Positions 14,201 to 29,200 of a stretch of 64,000 nt of DNA are shown piece by piece. Numbering within the stretch: the first letter of the stretch is position 1; the number at the start of each line of letters is the position of its first letter. Where the stretch lies: positions 30,859,809-30,923,808 of the forward strand of contig NC_067197.1 in the NCBI RefSeq assembly GCF_000699445.3, written 5' to 3'. The notes beneath the pieces were generated by a model. That model searched no databases and was not told the origin of the DNA. It was given only the letters and a program-made list of their open reading frames with translations. Origin of the DNA: Schistosoma haematobium (lineage: Eukaryota > Platyhelminthes > Trematoda > Strigeidida > Schistosomatidae). Made by a program: the position numbers and the translations under genes.

Positions 14201-17200
14201 GTGAGACAATGAGCAAAATGGATGAAACACAACTGATATTGATAAACATACTAATGAGAAATCTAAACAAAAACCTCGACGTGAATGTTGACTCGTGACT
14301 AAGAGTGGATAAAGTTCATTGCTATTTTCATAAAATCTGTAGTTTTTGTCATGTGGTAGGAAGTGTCTTTTTATATAAGTGAACAAATTCCTAACTTTAT
14401 TAGATTGTTTGACATATGAAAAACGTTAAAGTCAATGACTAGAAGTGACTATTTCAACCAATCACCTGCTTGAATATAGGCGTCAAGGAAGTGGTTATAG
14501 AAATTCAAAATTGATAGATGGATTGAGACGATAACTTACTGTAGACTTAAAAATTGTTATCATTTATCTAAAATGTAGACAAGTTTTTATTTCCAAAAAA
14601 TAAAACACTATTGTGTTATAATCATTTAATACAAAGAGAATTCAAAAATACTAATTTAATCAAACTACGTTGACAGTAGCAATAACTATAATTCTTCAAC
14701 GCATCAAGGGCGATATAAAACCGAAGATTAGAAAACACAGGAATAAAGAGTATAGATATACGATAGCAATAACTAAAATGATAAAGTTCGTAAAAATCAT
14801 ACAAACTATCAGTTTGAACCACTAGGTAGAAATTTCGAAATCCAATTTACCAAATTCGATTTGAACGGCCGCGAGATGTCACTAGTCCTCACACAAATAA
14901 TTTAACTCAAATCTAAGAATGCAAACAAGTAGTTTGTAGTTAAAGCATTTGGCTTTCGAACAATTAGTACGTTTAAACACCAGTCTAGTTGATATAACCG
15001 GATGAGAAGGTGAAATCACATTTTTAACTCATTGTGATTCCTATCCAACATTCAGTTCTAATTCTATGTAACGATTATTCAGAGTAGAATTTGTTTTTGT
15101 TTTCCACTGTGATATTTCATTCAGTTTTAACAATGATTTATTTGAATGCGATGTCATTAATTTAACAGGAACTGTGCACAGCATGACATGCAGCATGTGA
15201 TTTTGTTATAACTCTATTTTTTATGTGTGTAACTTTATTCTAATTAATAATCAAAATGAGTGTTCGATCAATATATATTGAGTGTATTTTTAACTGAAGT
15301 TGACATGTTTTAGGTGTAATATATCCAAGTATTGACGGGCTTACGTCATGTCGTGGGAATTGCAGTGGTTCCTTGTTCCTTCAAGTATGAGATAAGAGAT
15401 GCGGATACAACAATTTGGCGACGGAGATGAAATGAATGTATGTGCTTCAGGACCAATTGACGAAGATGTTTATGAATGATAACTCGATCACCAAACAGGA
15501 CGCAGTTATCAACGATTGACAGGAAGTCTCTTCTTCTGTGGAACAGTTTCATGCCTTCTGACTGAAGATGTGTGGGCCAGCCACAATTCAGGTAGTGTAT
15601 TATTTTACAAATAACTGGATAGTTTTTGCTAGACTCTGCAAATCTCCTTGATGTTAAAGTAACGGAGTGAACAGCATTTGTGAAAAATATTGAAAACGCC
15701 ATTTTCAACCGAATCAACAGACTACTGTGTTCTAATTTTATAGCTTCTGATTACTAATCAATCTGGAAAGGGCATTCATACGACAAGATTGTGTAGATTT
15801 ATAAATGATATGAAAATTATAACCTAATACGATCACTGCGCATCTTTAGAGGCGGTTCGCTGAGCAAATTAGGATTCCTTTTTTGATTCCAAAAATCTCT
15901 ACAAGTGGTTTATGATCTGTAAGCAGTGAAACGTCGACCACGTGGCATTTTGCGAAACTTCTTGACTGAGAAAACCAGAGTATATCTTTTCTTCTCAGTT
16001 TGATTATAATTACGTTCTACCGGAGTTAGTGAAGCGTGATAAATGGCCTTTTCTGTACCATCGGGAAAAACATGTGAAATAATCGCCCTAATGCCATAAT
16101 TTGAGACATCAGTCGCTACCACAATATTTAATTTAGGGTTGTAGTGGACTTAAAGTAAACCAGATGGCAATATTTCTTTTACTCTGTTAAACGATTGTTG
16201 GTATTCCTTTGACCATCGCCATTTCGCACCATCCAACAAGGGTTGATTCAGTAGGTGTCTCAATTGATGCGTAGATGGGACAAAAAAGCCGCAAAAACTG
16301 ATCATACCAAAGAATGATCATAACTTGCCAACATTTCCTGGTACTGGCATTTGTCTAGTTGCATTAATATTATCAGGATCGGTTCTATCACTGTCTTTGT
16401 CGATCACGAACCCTAGATACTTGATGGTTTGTATAAAGAAATTGCACTTATCTGCACGTAATTGGAAGACATTTTTAAAATTTCGACAGGACACCACCAA
16501 GTCTACAGAACAGTTCCTCTTCAGCAGCTCCAGTAACAATGATGTCATTTAATTAGGCAACAAGTACTAGTATTTCACATGTCACAATATCCATAATTTG
16601 TTGGAATATAGCAGGACCTATCTTCACATTGAAGAACAATAGCTGGTACTGACACAAACTTTTGGGAGTATTGACGGTCAATAACTATTTCGAAGACTCA
16701 GCCATTTCAACTTGAAGGCATGCATCCGCCAAGTCCATTTTTGCAAAATGCTTCCACCATTAAGTTTTGTGAAGATATCTTCTGGTACAGGCAGTGAATA
16801 TGAATGACCTTCCAATGAATTGTTCAAACCTGTTGAGAAATCAGCACACAAACGTAAGGATCCATTGGCCTTTTAAACAACGGCTATTGGAGCTGACCAG
16901 GGTGAATATTTTACAGATTATCTACCACAGGTAGAGAGGGATATGGAACTGGACGTTTCGGTTTGAAACAGGTTGAACGTTCGGCCGCAGACATAAGACT
17001 TCTTTCTCCACCGTACAATGTCCTAGGATTTCACTGAATACTGAACTATATTTCGACTTAAGATGATTGGTAAGATAATTCACTACTGTAAGGGTGGATG
17101 TCTGAGTTGAGAGATAAATCTAAGAACAAATGAGAATTGGTGGTATATCCCACAATGACAGCTGCTCCATCTGATCAATCTAAATCATGACGATTTGCGA

Positions 17201-20200
17201 GGTAACATTTACCTCGAAAATTTTGAGATTTGGACGAGAATCACATTCAACTTCACCGACTAGTTTTATCAGATCACCGGACGCATTTCTGGCTCTAGAG
17301 ATGGGTGGGGACCCAAGTGTACGCCCAGTATTGCGATAAATCAGAGTAATATTTGACCCAGTGTCAATCTGAAGTCTGACAGATATGCTGTATATCAAGA
17401 TCTCACTATATTTCCTCTTTCCAGACAGATGAACACTCGAAACTTTAAAAGCGGTATGAATGTTCTTATGTGGGAATGATTTGGATCTCTTTACACAGGA
17501 AAGTGAAGTACTATGACTCCGGAAAAACCCGTCTATGTGACCGAAACGCTGATATTGCATTTACGGGGTGTGGTCCCCTAAGAAAACCACCTGCTTCGGT
17601 CTGGGCACCCGGGCAGTATCACAGCCCACACACACAAACACAAACATGGTGTGGCGCATATATATTTGGTGCCCTCTTGTACCAATATTTATGTGTTGAA
17701 ATAAAAATAATTTTGTATGAGCATCTTTCGTCAGAATACTAACCACCAGAAAACCAACAAGCTCCTTTCAACCTTTGTAAGTGACTAGTCGTACTGTGAA
17801 ATTTCCATCGATGCTATGATTTCAGGGTAAATATATTTACTGCATATGTAACTCTTTTGTTTCCAATTAGTTTCATGTGAGAATTACAAAGGTTCTTCGT
17901 TCTTTCAAGTATAAGAACAAGCGAGGCAAATACAACAACATTAGTATCACTAAAACTTATGCAATAAAGTACGTCTTAAAGTGGATCACTTTTAAAGTTA
18001 CCAATCGAATATCTTGTCAGTGAATAACCTTAAGACTTGTAATGTTGAAAAATGGTTTATTATATGTAAGTCTGATAAGAAAAACTGAGAACTACTATTT
18101 GTGATTACATGTATAATTAAATGAATTAGAAATAGTCAGTCAATGGCAATTGGACTAAAGAGGGAGAGAGAAAAAAACAAACGGTTTATGTTACCAACAT
18201 ACGCAAATAATCACGTGAAGTAAACAAACACTATGCTAATGAGATTTAGTTTTTTGAATGAATAAAAATTTTAATGAAGATGATAATGATATGTAAACAT
18301 GTAATGCACTCACCTTACTTTCTACATGGTATTGTACATAGTAAGGCACTGGATCAAGAGTAATCCATTTTATTCCTAAATGTTCATTAAACGAATAACC
18401 TGGAGGTAGGGTAGCTAGACGCATTTCATTCTATAATTGAATAAAGAAATGCATGAAAAACACGAATCAAACGATAAATAATTTTAAGAAGACGTATAAA
18501 TTTAAAGTAAAATTTATAGTCTTTTCCAACATAAGCTTCAATCATTACGTCTACTGAGGTATACGTCTCATCCTAGAAATCTACATATGTAAGTTCGTTG
18601 ATCAGGACAAAGAATCATATCGACTGAGTGTGACAGTTTCTACTCATGGTGTTGTTTGGTTATACAAACCTTGGTACATGAGGCAGTATTTAAATCGATG
18701 AATAAATGTTTGAAAGGAAAGTGTTGTCGTCGATAAATCAGAGTTTTACAAATTAGGAAGTACCCTACAGCTGTTTTTTCCCAGTCTAAGATATTTAGCT
18801 AAAAAACATATCAAGTCGGGAGCTTAAAGGGGTATTTATTATTGGTTCTAGAGAAAGAATGCACTATGACGTCTTAATGGAAGTCACTTTAGTCCAAATA
18901 GTTATAATAAATCTTATGATAAAAGACATTGAACAATAGTGCTTTGCCATTTGGCAGCCAACATATCAAGAGTAACAGTCAATTAGTAAAAAAAACATAA
19001 TGAACTTATATTTATAAGGAAAACGTATGAAAACAAGTGTATTAAAATGAAGTTTTGGACAAAGAGAAACGATTGCGTAATGTTTCTGATTTAAAATTTA
19101 TAATGCGACTGAAAATCAAAAGTAATGCTTACACATGCAGGTAATGAGCCGCACACAAATTTCAAACATGTTGGGCGTGAGACATATTATCGATAGTAAC
19201 GTGTGAAAGTCGAATAGAATCGTAAATCGACTGAATGTACAAATGTGGGCTATTTGATGTCAACTTAAAGGTCATAACGACAAACACTTACTGTGAGGCC
19301 CGACATTCCTGAGCTCAATCCTTGAAGGGGTGATAGATATGTACCAGTGAGGATACCTATACTAGAACAAAATAACCAATCGGTACTGCCTAATTTGAAC
19401 GATTGTCTAGCTAAAGTCAGTCCGTGATGTAAACTTTTAGTTCTTATATTTCTTGGGAACAAATTGCTGATGACGTGGTGTGCTACTTTTGAAAAACATC
19501 GTTTTAAATTCCCCTACTTCAGGAATAAACTATAGTGCATAGCCGTTGTGATCACTATATTTGACAGTTCAATTTACCATCCGACAAAAATGTTTCATTC
19601 TATTTTTAGTTAATCTTTAACGTTAGTGGAAAAAAAAACAGGGTCAATAAACATTAAGTAACAAGAGTAGAAACTAACTTACAGAGAATGTGAAATAGAC
19701 AAATCCTGAATGACAAATTTCTGCATTCAATGGTGCGAAACTACCCATTATTCCATCGATTGAATGTGGAAATACACGAAGTTGTCCCGATTCTGTAGCA
19801 AATAACCAAATAGGATTTCCTCCACATACAAATACACCACGATGGTCTCCAATATTTTCGAAACTTCTCAGCATATGTGTTCTGGTTAATAATGTGGACT
19901 GTGAAAATGAAATAATAAATAAACAAACGTAAATAACACATTTACTAGCATGGTTTAAGTTTGCTAAGTGTGTTTAGCATATATTACTACGGTTATTTTT
20001 AAGCAAATGTGAAAAATAACTCAATCAACAACTTTATAATTTAATTGTTTTTATTTTGTGATTAGAAATATGATAAAGTCACGAAACGAAAAGCCAATTA
20101 ATTAAGCGAACAAGCAGATAATTTCTTGAAAGATTCTCACATACTGTATGCGCAGATTGTCTAGTAAAATCATGCATTCGGCGAGTTTTTTTCCAACGCT

Positions 20201-23200
20201 TTCAAAACCATCGCTGCATCACACAAACAAAGAATGGAAGGTGACATTGGGGAACACGGTTTAGATTAATGCATTACATCAACACAAAGGGGACAAAAAT
20301 CACTCTAGTTACATTGACTAATTTTAAGATGACTCATTTGTTTTTATTACTATACTAACTAGTCAATAAGTTGTGTTGAATAGGCCAAGGACATACTCTA
20401 TTTTACATGATTCACTGAACACATACAGTGACATACAGGCTCATTTAGTTATTTTGGTGCCAACTCTATCTAAGCATTTATTTCTAAAGAAAATCATTCT
20501 GTTGTTATTGCATTATATGAATTGCATAATGTAATAGTGAAGCTTATATAAATATTTTGGGACCTTATTAATTTAAAAGCTTAGGGATCGAGCCATTTAA
20601 TCAAGACAATGTGTAACTGACTAAAAACATACGTTCAAGCTAAAATGTTTCTTAGCCCTTTCCACACCGATTCTATTGACATAGTACGGGGCAAAAAATG
20701 GGATATATACCTGAACATCCATAATTTTCGGATCAGTTCGGACACGACGTGGTGCAACAAGTGGACAAGGTAAAGGTAAACGTCTCCAGCGTAATCTTCC
20801 TTCATAAAATGTTCCAGAAATAAGAGGATGCGCTTCATCTGGTAAAGGGCATAATGCTTCAAAAAATGCTATTTCTTGACTAGTTCGAACCTTGATAAAA
20901 CAACAAAGGTAAATACTTTCTTGATATACTTTACGACAAATAACTACGATTATGATATCTTTTGTGCAAAGAAAGCCAATATACAATTAGTTAGCTCAAG
21001 TTCATGTTTTCACTCCAGTATAAGGATTCTATTCTTATGCTTTGAATATACACAATACAGATTTGTTGGATATTATTATGGACAGGATAAGAATCACTGG
21101 TTGGAAATCTGCAATTTTATGGGTTGAAATTAATCGCGATTGATAAGCGTAGACACTTTAAATTCATATCACATTCTTTCATGCAATATTTTCCGAAGTA
21201 CATCTATAGTTACTTTATGTTGTGATTCAATATAGTGTACCAAATTTAGACACCCTTTGAGAATCACAAAACAATAGACAACGTTATCGGTCCAGTCTAG
21301 ATTTTCTCAGTAGTATGCATTTACGAGTTCACCAGGCATTGAATCTAGGACCTTCAAGCATTAAGACAAACCTTCTTGATCGGAAAGTTGGCATCCAATG
21401 GTTTGCGTGACCGTTGTTAGTATTTGTATGGCACTCGATGTCACTGAACACCAATGGTAAAAGATTTTCACTAGCACTATGGAAATTTTTTCAAAATGTT
21501 AGTCACCAGTAAGCTTATGATTATTTTTTTACTATAGGGGATAGAGGAGATTGCTGAAGGGTGTGATTTTACATGACGGATCGACTCTAGTTTATTACAA
21601 TTCCATCAGTAAAAGTGGCTATCTAAATGTTATGGTTACAAATAATTTGTAGGAAAATGTAAGATCTTTTCTTATAAAAGAACTACAATAATAAATTATG
21701 TAATTCCCTATTGTTTATATGTATTTTCTTAACTTATGTGTTGATATTTTCATGTCAGAAACCCACGACTGAAGCTTTGACAACAAGATAAATTATTCGA
21801 TTTTTGTATATAAAAAAACATACATTACAGTGCACTTATAAAATAGTTAGAAAAAAGGAGAATATATTCAACAAGTTTTTTTAACTAGCAATGACTTTGT
21901 AGATATTATTGGAATGAAATGCAAATTTATGCTGTTTTGTATGCAACTACATTTGATTCAAGTGTTTATTTTTTGTCGAGTAATATACAGAATAAAATTA
22001 CCAATGAAAATCATTTGAGATCTAAATCATAAAAGAATACAACTTGTATTGGTCAGGTTCAAATATATACAATCAACGATACTATACATTTAGATAGTAT
22101 CAAATAAATTAAGCATCGAGTAGAGAGTTAATAGTAAACACATTTTCACAATATTCTTATGTGTAGAAATTGTAATTTTGACGTTTAGTGACTTAATGTA
22201 AGTCAATTCTTCAGAGTAAATAAACAAAAAACGAAAAATAACATGATATAGACATGCTCATACTTATTATGATTTGGACTGTACTAAAAATATTCTGCTT
22301 TGTTTCCTGTGTACTATGTAAACTTGTATCAATTTTATTTCGGCTACTTATTTATTTACTCAGAAGAAGTAACTTAAAATAAGTTGCGAAACGCCAGAAA
22401 TACAAATTTATACTCGTTGGGATATTGCAAAAATATATTTGTTGTTAAATCCTACACCTGTTATGTGTGAGCCCCAACAGTACCTTGTTAAGTAAGAGAA
22501 AAGTTTGAAATCATTGACGTATTGAGTTAAACAGCCTACCAACAAGTTTGAATTTTATCACTAACAATCAAACAAATATCCTGTCAATGATATGGATATT
22601 TGATACCTAATATAATATTCACATGACCACTTATTTTTAGTAAACCGTGTAACATTTATAGGTGATAAAAATGATAACAATCATATACTTCAGTGTATTA
22701 AACAATGGGTTTTAAATTATTCAGTATGACTATACGTGATATTCACTAACAGTGTGAAGTTTGTATATACTATTCGATGAAGATTAACAACCTCATCAAC
22801 TGATTTACCATCATTCCCTAACACCCTGCGTTTAACCTCACTATTACTTACCCGGTGATCCCAACAGACGCCAGCAATATTTCTAAGGCATCTGTGGTCA
22901 AATACTAGTAGCTTACGGGTGTCTTCTACTCTTAAAGGCCATGTCTCGCTGCCGTAAAGTAAAACAGAACGAACTGCCGCACAGTATACTCGTCCTTTTA
23001 TTGATAGACGGATATCTCGCCTTCGCCAAAGGTGACGTAAGTTGGCAAAAGCCAAACGAGCTTTTCGAATCCGTGCTGAGATTTCGTCTGATACCAGCCC
23101 ATTAGGGCTGATCAGACTTCCAAGATAAGTGAAGTTGTTGACGCGTTCGACTACTTCACTCCCTATCCTTAGTTCAGGTGTTGACGCAGGCCTGTCTAGG

Positions 23201-26200
23201 AGACACTAGACAGACTTCCAGTTTTCCCGACTCAGTAATATTTTTAGTTCGTAGACGATACGTGTATTTCACAGCTTGGTGATACAAAATATACTTTAAA
23301 ATTTAGTTAGTGATATTCCTGAAGACAAACACAAATAATCAATTAATTATGAGGATTTTACATTGATTGGTATGTAACCACTAATTCAGATAACTAGGCG
23401 AGATCAATCATTATATAAAGAACAAGTTTAGTAAGTAAAAACTATAACAACAGTTTTACTGCTCAAAGCATTACTATACTCATGTTACAAACGTTTCATG
23501 TTTAGAAATAAGTTTTTTTATGTCAGGTAATCGACGCTTTTAAATGACAATTTTACGAGAGCTTACTTTCTAATAATAAGTAGTACAGTCAAATAAACTA
23601 AATAGGCACGTAACCTGAACAAATAAAAGCGAAAACAGGTGATAGTTTTAAAATTTTGAACTGTAATGTAGTTACGTGATCATATTTGGAGTTGCGGGTT
23701 GGCATACATTAGGAAAACTTAATTGTTGACGGTTGTTTTATTACATTAAAATATAAATTGTCCGTCCAGTAAGTATGAGAGATCCGTTTATTATAGTTTT
23801 TTGTCTTCCAGATTCGTGAAGTCTAGCTAAACTACAAGTCCAATTTGTAAAGGGGTTTTGCTCTTAATCACCGATAACAAAAATTTGGTGTTATGTTGGA
23901 TGGAGGCTGAACCTCAGAAAAACTAGACAGAATATTATCTTGATGAAAACACATGTTGTATGAGTAATTTCTCCATTCCTCATTGAGTACTATATTTCTT
24001 GTATAAAAGTAGCAATAATAAATAATAAAAAATTAGCCTACCATTAACACTGGGCGATCTTTATCGATTCCGATAGGATAGACAAGAATTTCCAAAATCG
24101 ACGGTGGTATACTTTCGTCTTCTGTATATGGTACACTGAATTTATATATTTAAAAAAGTTGTAATACGAAATAATATATATCATTAAGAGAAAGAATGCT
24201 TCATTTGTAAGAAACATTTTGCAAAATATAAACGTTTATACATTTAATCTACACTATAATGTTATGCTATACTATTAATGTACATGAATAAGTAAATGCA
24301 ACGTTATATTAATTAGAGAAAATATTTACGAAAAATGTCCCAGATAAGTTTAACTAAATAATTTATATATAAAATATACAGTTTTGTTAATTATAGTGTT
24401 ACAACCGTGGTTCTACTGCTAACACTTGAAACCGGAAAACCACTGCAATTTTACGACGTGAACGTGAAGACAAGTGCATCAGATTCTAGTGACCATCGAA
24501 AATACGTCATCTTGACCAAAAAAAAGTACACTCATTTACATATATAACTTTTACACACACTAGATGATTAGTTAAAGATACCACATGGAAAATACAGCGA
24601 CCGAACGTAATTAAAACTAAACTGATGCAATATATTGATTTGAATTACATGTTGCATTTTTCGTCCCCATTTTATCATATACCAGCGGTAACGTTATCAT
24701 ATGTATCTTGAACTGGATGCTGGCATATAACTGAATACGTTAAATTTAAAGGAGAAACTGTTTAATACGTACTGATATCAAATGATAGCATCTGCAACTG
24801 AATCAGGATAATGTTAATATTGATGTCAATATTTAGCTACATTAAAAGTATGTCTGTTTTCCATAACTTATAATTTCAAGCCCGTTAAGTCGGAATATAC
24901 CATGGATGTATCATATAAATTTTGCAAACTTTCTCCCAATATGAACTACTAAGGTTTAAGATTAAAAAAATTAAGAAGTTCGTTTAACTGAAATTTAATG
25001 TACCATTAGAGTCTTCCATCATTTACCAATCTCCAATATATCAACATCTATGTAGTGAGTGTAATAAAGTAATCAATGACTTAAAAATAAAATCAACTTT
25101 ATAATGGAAGCGTAAATTATTGACTACGTAGAAGCTTAATACAGCTGACACTTCAAAAATGTTGTAAAGGTTTGCCTTGTGTACAACACAAATAGCTTTG
25201 ACAATATAATAAACTAAACGTGGGAACTTCGCAAAACAAATTTAACACAATAATCGACCAGCTGAGAAAATAGATAGTGAAAACAATTTACTCACACAAC
25301 ACAGAATAACTACATGTTGATCGGTTTTAAATCAAGATAAAACGATAGAAAATAAATATTTCTAATTATTCAAAAGGAAAAAATTACTTTTGTGAGTTTG
25401 TATACGGCTTATGAAGTTGTTCACTACTTACACCTCGATGATCTATCAACATTTGTGGAAGATCTGTGAAATGATGGACTTCATATAGTAAAGTAAAATC
25501 GGGTAAACTATAAATCTGCAGAAAAAAATATGTAAACGTGTGTTAACACGATATTTAAAGCAAATATAAACCAAGTAAAACAGAATATAACTTTGGAGAG
25601 TTTTACATCAATAACATTTTTTTAGTCATATCACTAATTTTGATCGGATACATTTCAATGCTTGGTAATGATATTCAAGTGCCGAACACCTTATTGGGGA
25701 TCAGTGGGTGGAGTTTCTCAGTCGTCTAACTGAAACTAAGGAATTACAACGAATGTTTTTTAGAAATGTAACTCATTAAGTATAGCTTTGTGTAAACTGC
25801 TGTGAGTCGCACACTTTGTGTAAAAACTAGTGATCCTAGCCAGCCGCTCACAACAAAATAAATAAAGAACTGTTTAAAACAGAAAATTTTAATCATAAAT
25901 CCACTGCTGGTAATAAGTTGACAAGAAAAAAATGTGTAGAAAGATTTTCTGCAGAATAGATGGTTTTCGATTAGCACTGGAACCCAAGATGAGCGTTTCA
26001 TCTTATGCGGGGCTCTTCAGCCGGACATACATGGATCCCAGTGTTAACAGTTACACTAAGACTTGGACCTAGTACCTTTCACTTCAAACGTCAGACGCGC
26101 CATCTACTGAGCCTGGGTGGTACATAATTTGTGCAAAATGTATGATAATCATATCATTAGTAAAAGAGCTTTGAAATATCCTGTTGTGATATTCTTGACT

Positions 26201-29200
26201 GAATTCCGGTCAGCCTTTACCAAAGCCGGGATAAATTCAACGTCTCTACATAAGAGGTAAGCTTGGATGAATATGAGGATGATATCTTTTGAAGAGGCCA
26301 TAATATAAATAATATGAACAAGAACATAGAGAAAATACTAAGACCGAAATAGTTAACTATTTTCATAGAAAAGAAAGATGGCTTAAAAGTAACATCGACC
26401 AAACACTTTTTCTGTCAACTGAAGAAATAGTGGATGATTATGAAGTCGTCATAAATAAAATCAAAGTAAAATTAAACTACAGCTATCGTCATTAACGATA
26501 TCGTAATTAGGCGAGAGGAGGAAAATAATTAGATCAATGGTTGGACTTTACAGTAGACTTTGGATGGTGTTGAAGAGAATTATTTGATTTTAGTTTGTTT
26601 ATCCAAAATGCAATGGACATTAATAAAATATCACGATCTTGATAAGGTTTCGAACATAGATACTTTAATATGACAGTAGACAGAATATGAAAGTGTTCAG
26701 TACACTGCTCGAAAAACCAAGTTTTAATGAGATTTGTCGGTTAAACATGAAAACAAACACTTTTCTACTCGTTAATTTTATAACCGTTGTATATGAGTAT
26801 TACATGATTATACACGAAGCAGAAAAGTTCGGAGGTCGGAGCACAATCTTTTAATTGAATGCCTGAGTAAATACAATGTATCAAAGTAGGAATACAGAAG
26901 AGACTCAACAATGTATAGTATTGTCAACTTTGTTAATGTTATATAAAAGCAACAAGTACTTACTTCAAGCACACCATTGGTGAATACAATAAATGCGAAA
27001 TACTTCGACAGTTTTTCTTCTGTTAAATCATCCATACTAAGAGAAAAGAGAAAATATAAACTTATTCTAACAATGAATTGTTTCATACTAATTGCTAATT
27101 AAATTGTTAAATCTAACAGATGAAGGCAGTGTTTAGTTGGTATTTTGAATTGGATTTAGGAAATTTCAACAATAAAAAAGGAGCTTGCACAATAGAATAA
27201 CAACCAGGTGAAAATATATGTACTGGTTTGTAGTAGTAGGAGCAGTTTTGGAAGCTACAATTTCAAATGTCATTTATCCAAGAGGAGAGGAAAAAAGTTC
27301 TCTATTTATGGAATGATAATACAATATATGCGTAATAAATACTATTTTAAACACTTGTTCGATGAAATTGTACAAAAAACAGAAAGAATATATAAATGTA
27401 AGTTTGACTGTAAACACTTGCTTTTATTTACTAAGGAAACATAAACATTTTTACCGACAACCAAGCTTATCAATAAGATTTGACTTAAAGTTTCCATTTG
27501 GCTTCATCAATCGACGAGTCATGACAATATGTATTAATGAAGGGTGTACCAACTAAGTGAAGAAAATATCGAGGTTGAAGTCATATTACTGACTGTACTG
27601 GGTTGTAGTGACAGTAAGATGTTTCACTCGAACATTTATTCGTTTATAACCTTGACCGTTTTTATACGAGCATATGTGTGTTTATCACTTACTCTATTCA
27701 TTATGTCTGGCTAATTTATCTGACTATAAATAGTGAGTCACACTTTATCAAAACGAGTTGGCTATTTCTGGCACTTCAGTTGGAGTGCACTCCTCTTTCC
27801 ACCATATCATTGATCTGCATTAACGAATGTCTGAAATATATGTTCCACAAATCCTTTCGTATTCAATTTCTCATATCTACTTTGTTATTAACCGGATTAA
27901 GATATATAAATTTCATTAACGTCAAGGTTATTCTATCATATGGAGTCAGATCAGGGGCCACTAAAATCTAAAGAAGCCTGCTATAGACTGTTAAGTCAAA
28001 TTCCCTCAGTTGAACCTGAGCTTACGACGAAAGATCACCAGGACAGACAATGTCAATCAATCTCTTGTCTGCAAACTCATTGAATTAAAGTACATAAATG
28101 ATACAGTTATTTTTGATGGACATTGTTTTAAGCCGGTTTGTAGTAATAACGAGGTAACGTTTAGGGACTATTTTTATTATCTACTACTTTTGTTCACTAT
28201 TTATTTATTTAATTTTAATAATACTACCCTTACTTTATTTTCTCAATCTCCTCATCACTTCACTTCCGTAATTATGTAGTTAATATTTATTTTGGTGCTC
28301 AGATGCATTAGTGTTCATGTGTAATATCATAATAAAAAGTAGGAATCCAGTCATATATTTGAGTGCCATCAATACTACTCGGTTACCAACACCGAAATAT
28401 ATGTGATGGGATTCGAACCAACTACCTGGTGATTGAAAGTTGAGTGATTTAACCGTTAAATATAATTGAAAATAAATTCAAATCATGAAAAGAGTTAACC
28501 TACACATTAGCTTCCGTCAAACTATTGTTTAAAGATGAATGAGATGTAGTAGACAGAGAAAATTTAGGTGGTTGCAATGTACTATTACCAAGCGCTACAG
28601 AACCTTCTCTTTTACAAATTTCAATTGGTTCACCATAAAGTAGAATACTTTCTTCTTCTGATGCACTGATCAACTGTGCGGATTTCCTGAACATAAGAAA
28701 CAAAATGTTACAAGAATATACTAAGTACAAGTTGAATCGGATGGAGTAATCTTAATTATTAAGAATCAAACACCAATACTTACTCTGTTGGTGAAGCGAA
28801 TGGTGCTGCAAAATCCGCAGCTGGAGTAGTTGACCCGGGTTCTGGCCAAGATGTAATTCCTGGACAAGAAACTAAGTGATCCACAGAAGCAGTTGTGTGT
28901 AGGTTGAAAAATGAATTGTCAGCCGGTAAGTCTTTACAAGCCCAAAGCCATCGAGTTAAACGTCCAGCATAATCATGATATAAACTGAAACAAAGCGGTG
29001 CAGATACCTAAATATAAGAAAATGAAATGCATTCATGATTTATTGAATGACTATACTAATTACATTGCAACTTCATTTAAAGATGACTATTAACTCAACC
29101 AATTATCATCAGAAATTTGATATGAGATATGTGAAAATTTTCTGGGGTTGGTGCTAACAAAAAAATTAGTGGGAGTGCAAATACACATGAAGATAATAGG

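Noticed and set aside
14920..15080. Possible plus-strand SINE with GGATGAGAAGGTGAAATC
   Set aside because: Too decayed; neither pol III box is convincing.
19265..19462. 65-residue minus-strand frame in the CPSF1 region with AG/GT-like borders
   Set aside because: Exon 21 joins exon 22 directly by homology (GFVYF to [11 protein letters not shown]) in phase 0. Including this segment would break the aligned sequence.
26808..27086. 92-residue hydrophobic minus-strand frame as a separate membrane protein
   Set aside because: Only the central part, exon 16 of CPSF1, is coding; the rest is translated intron.
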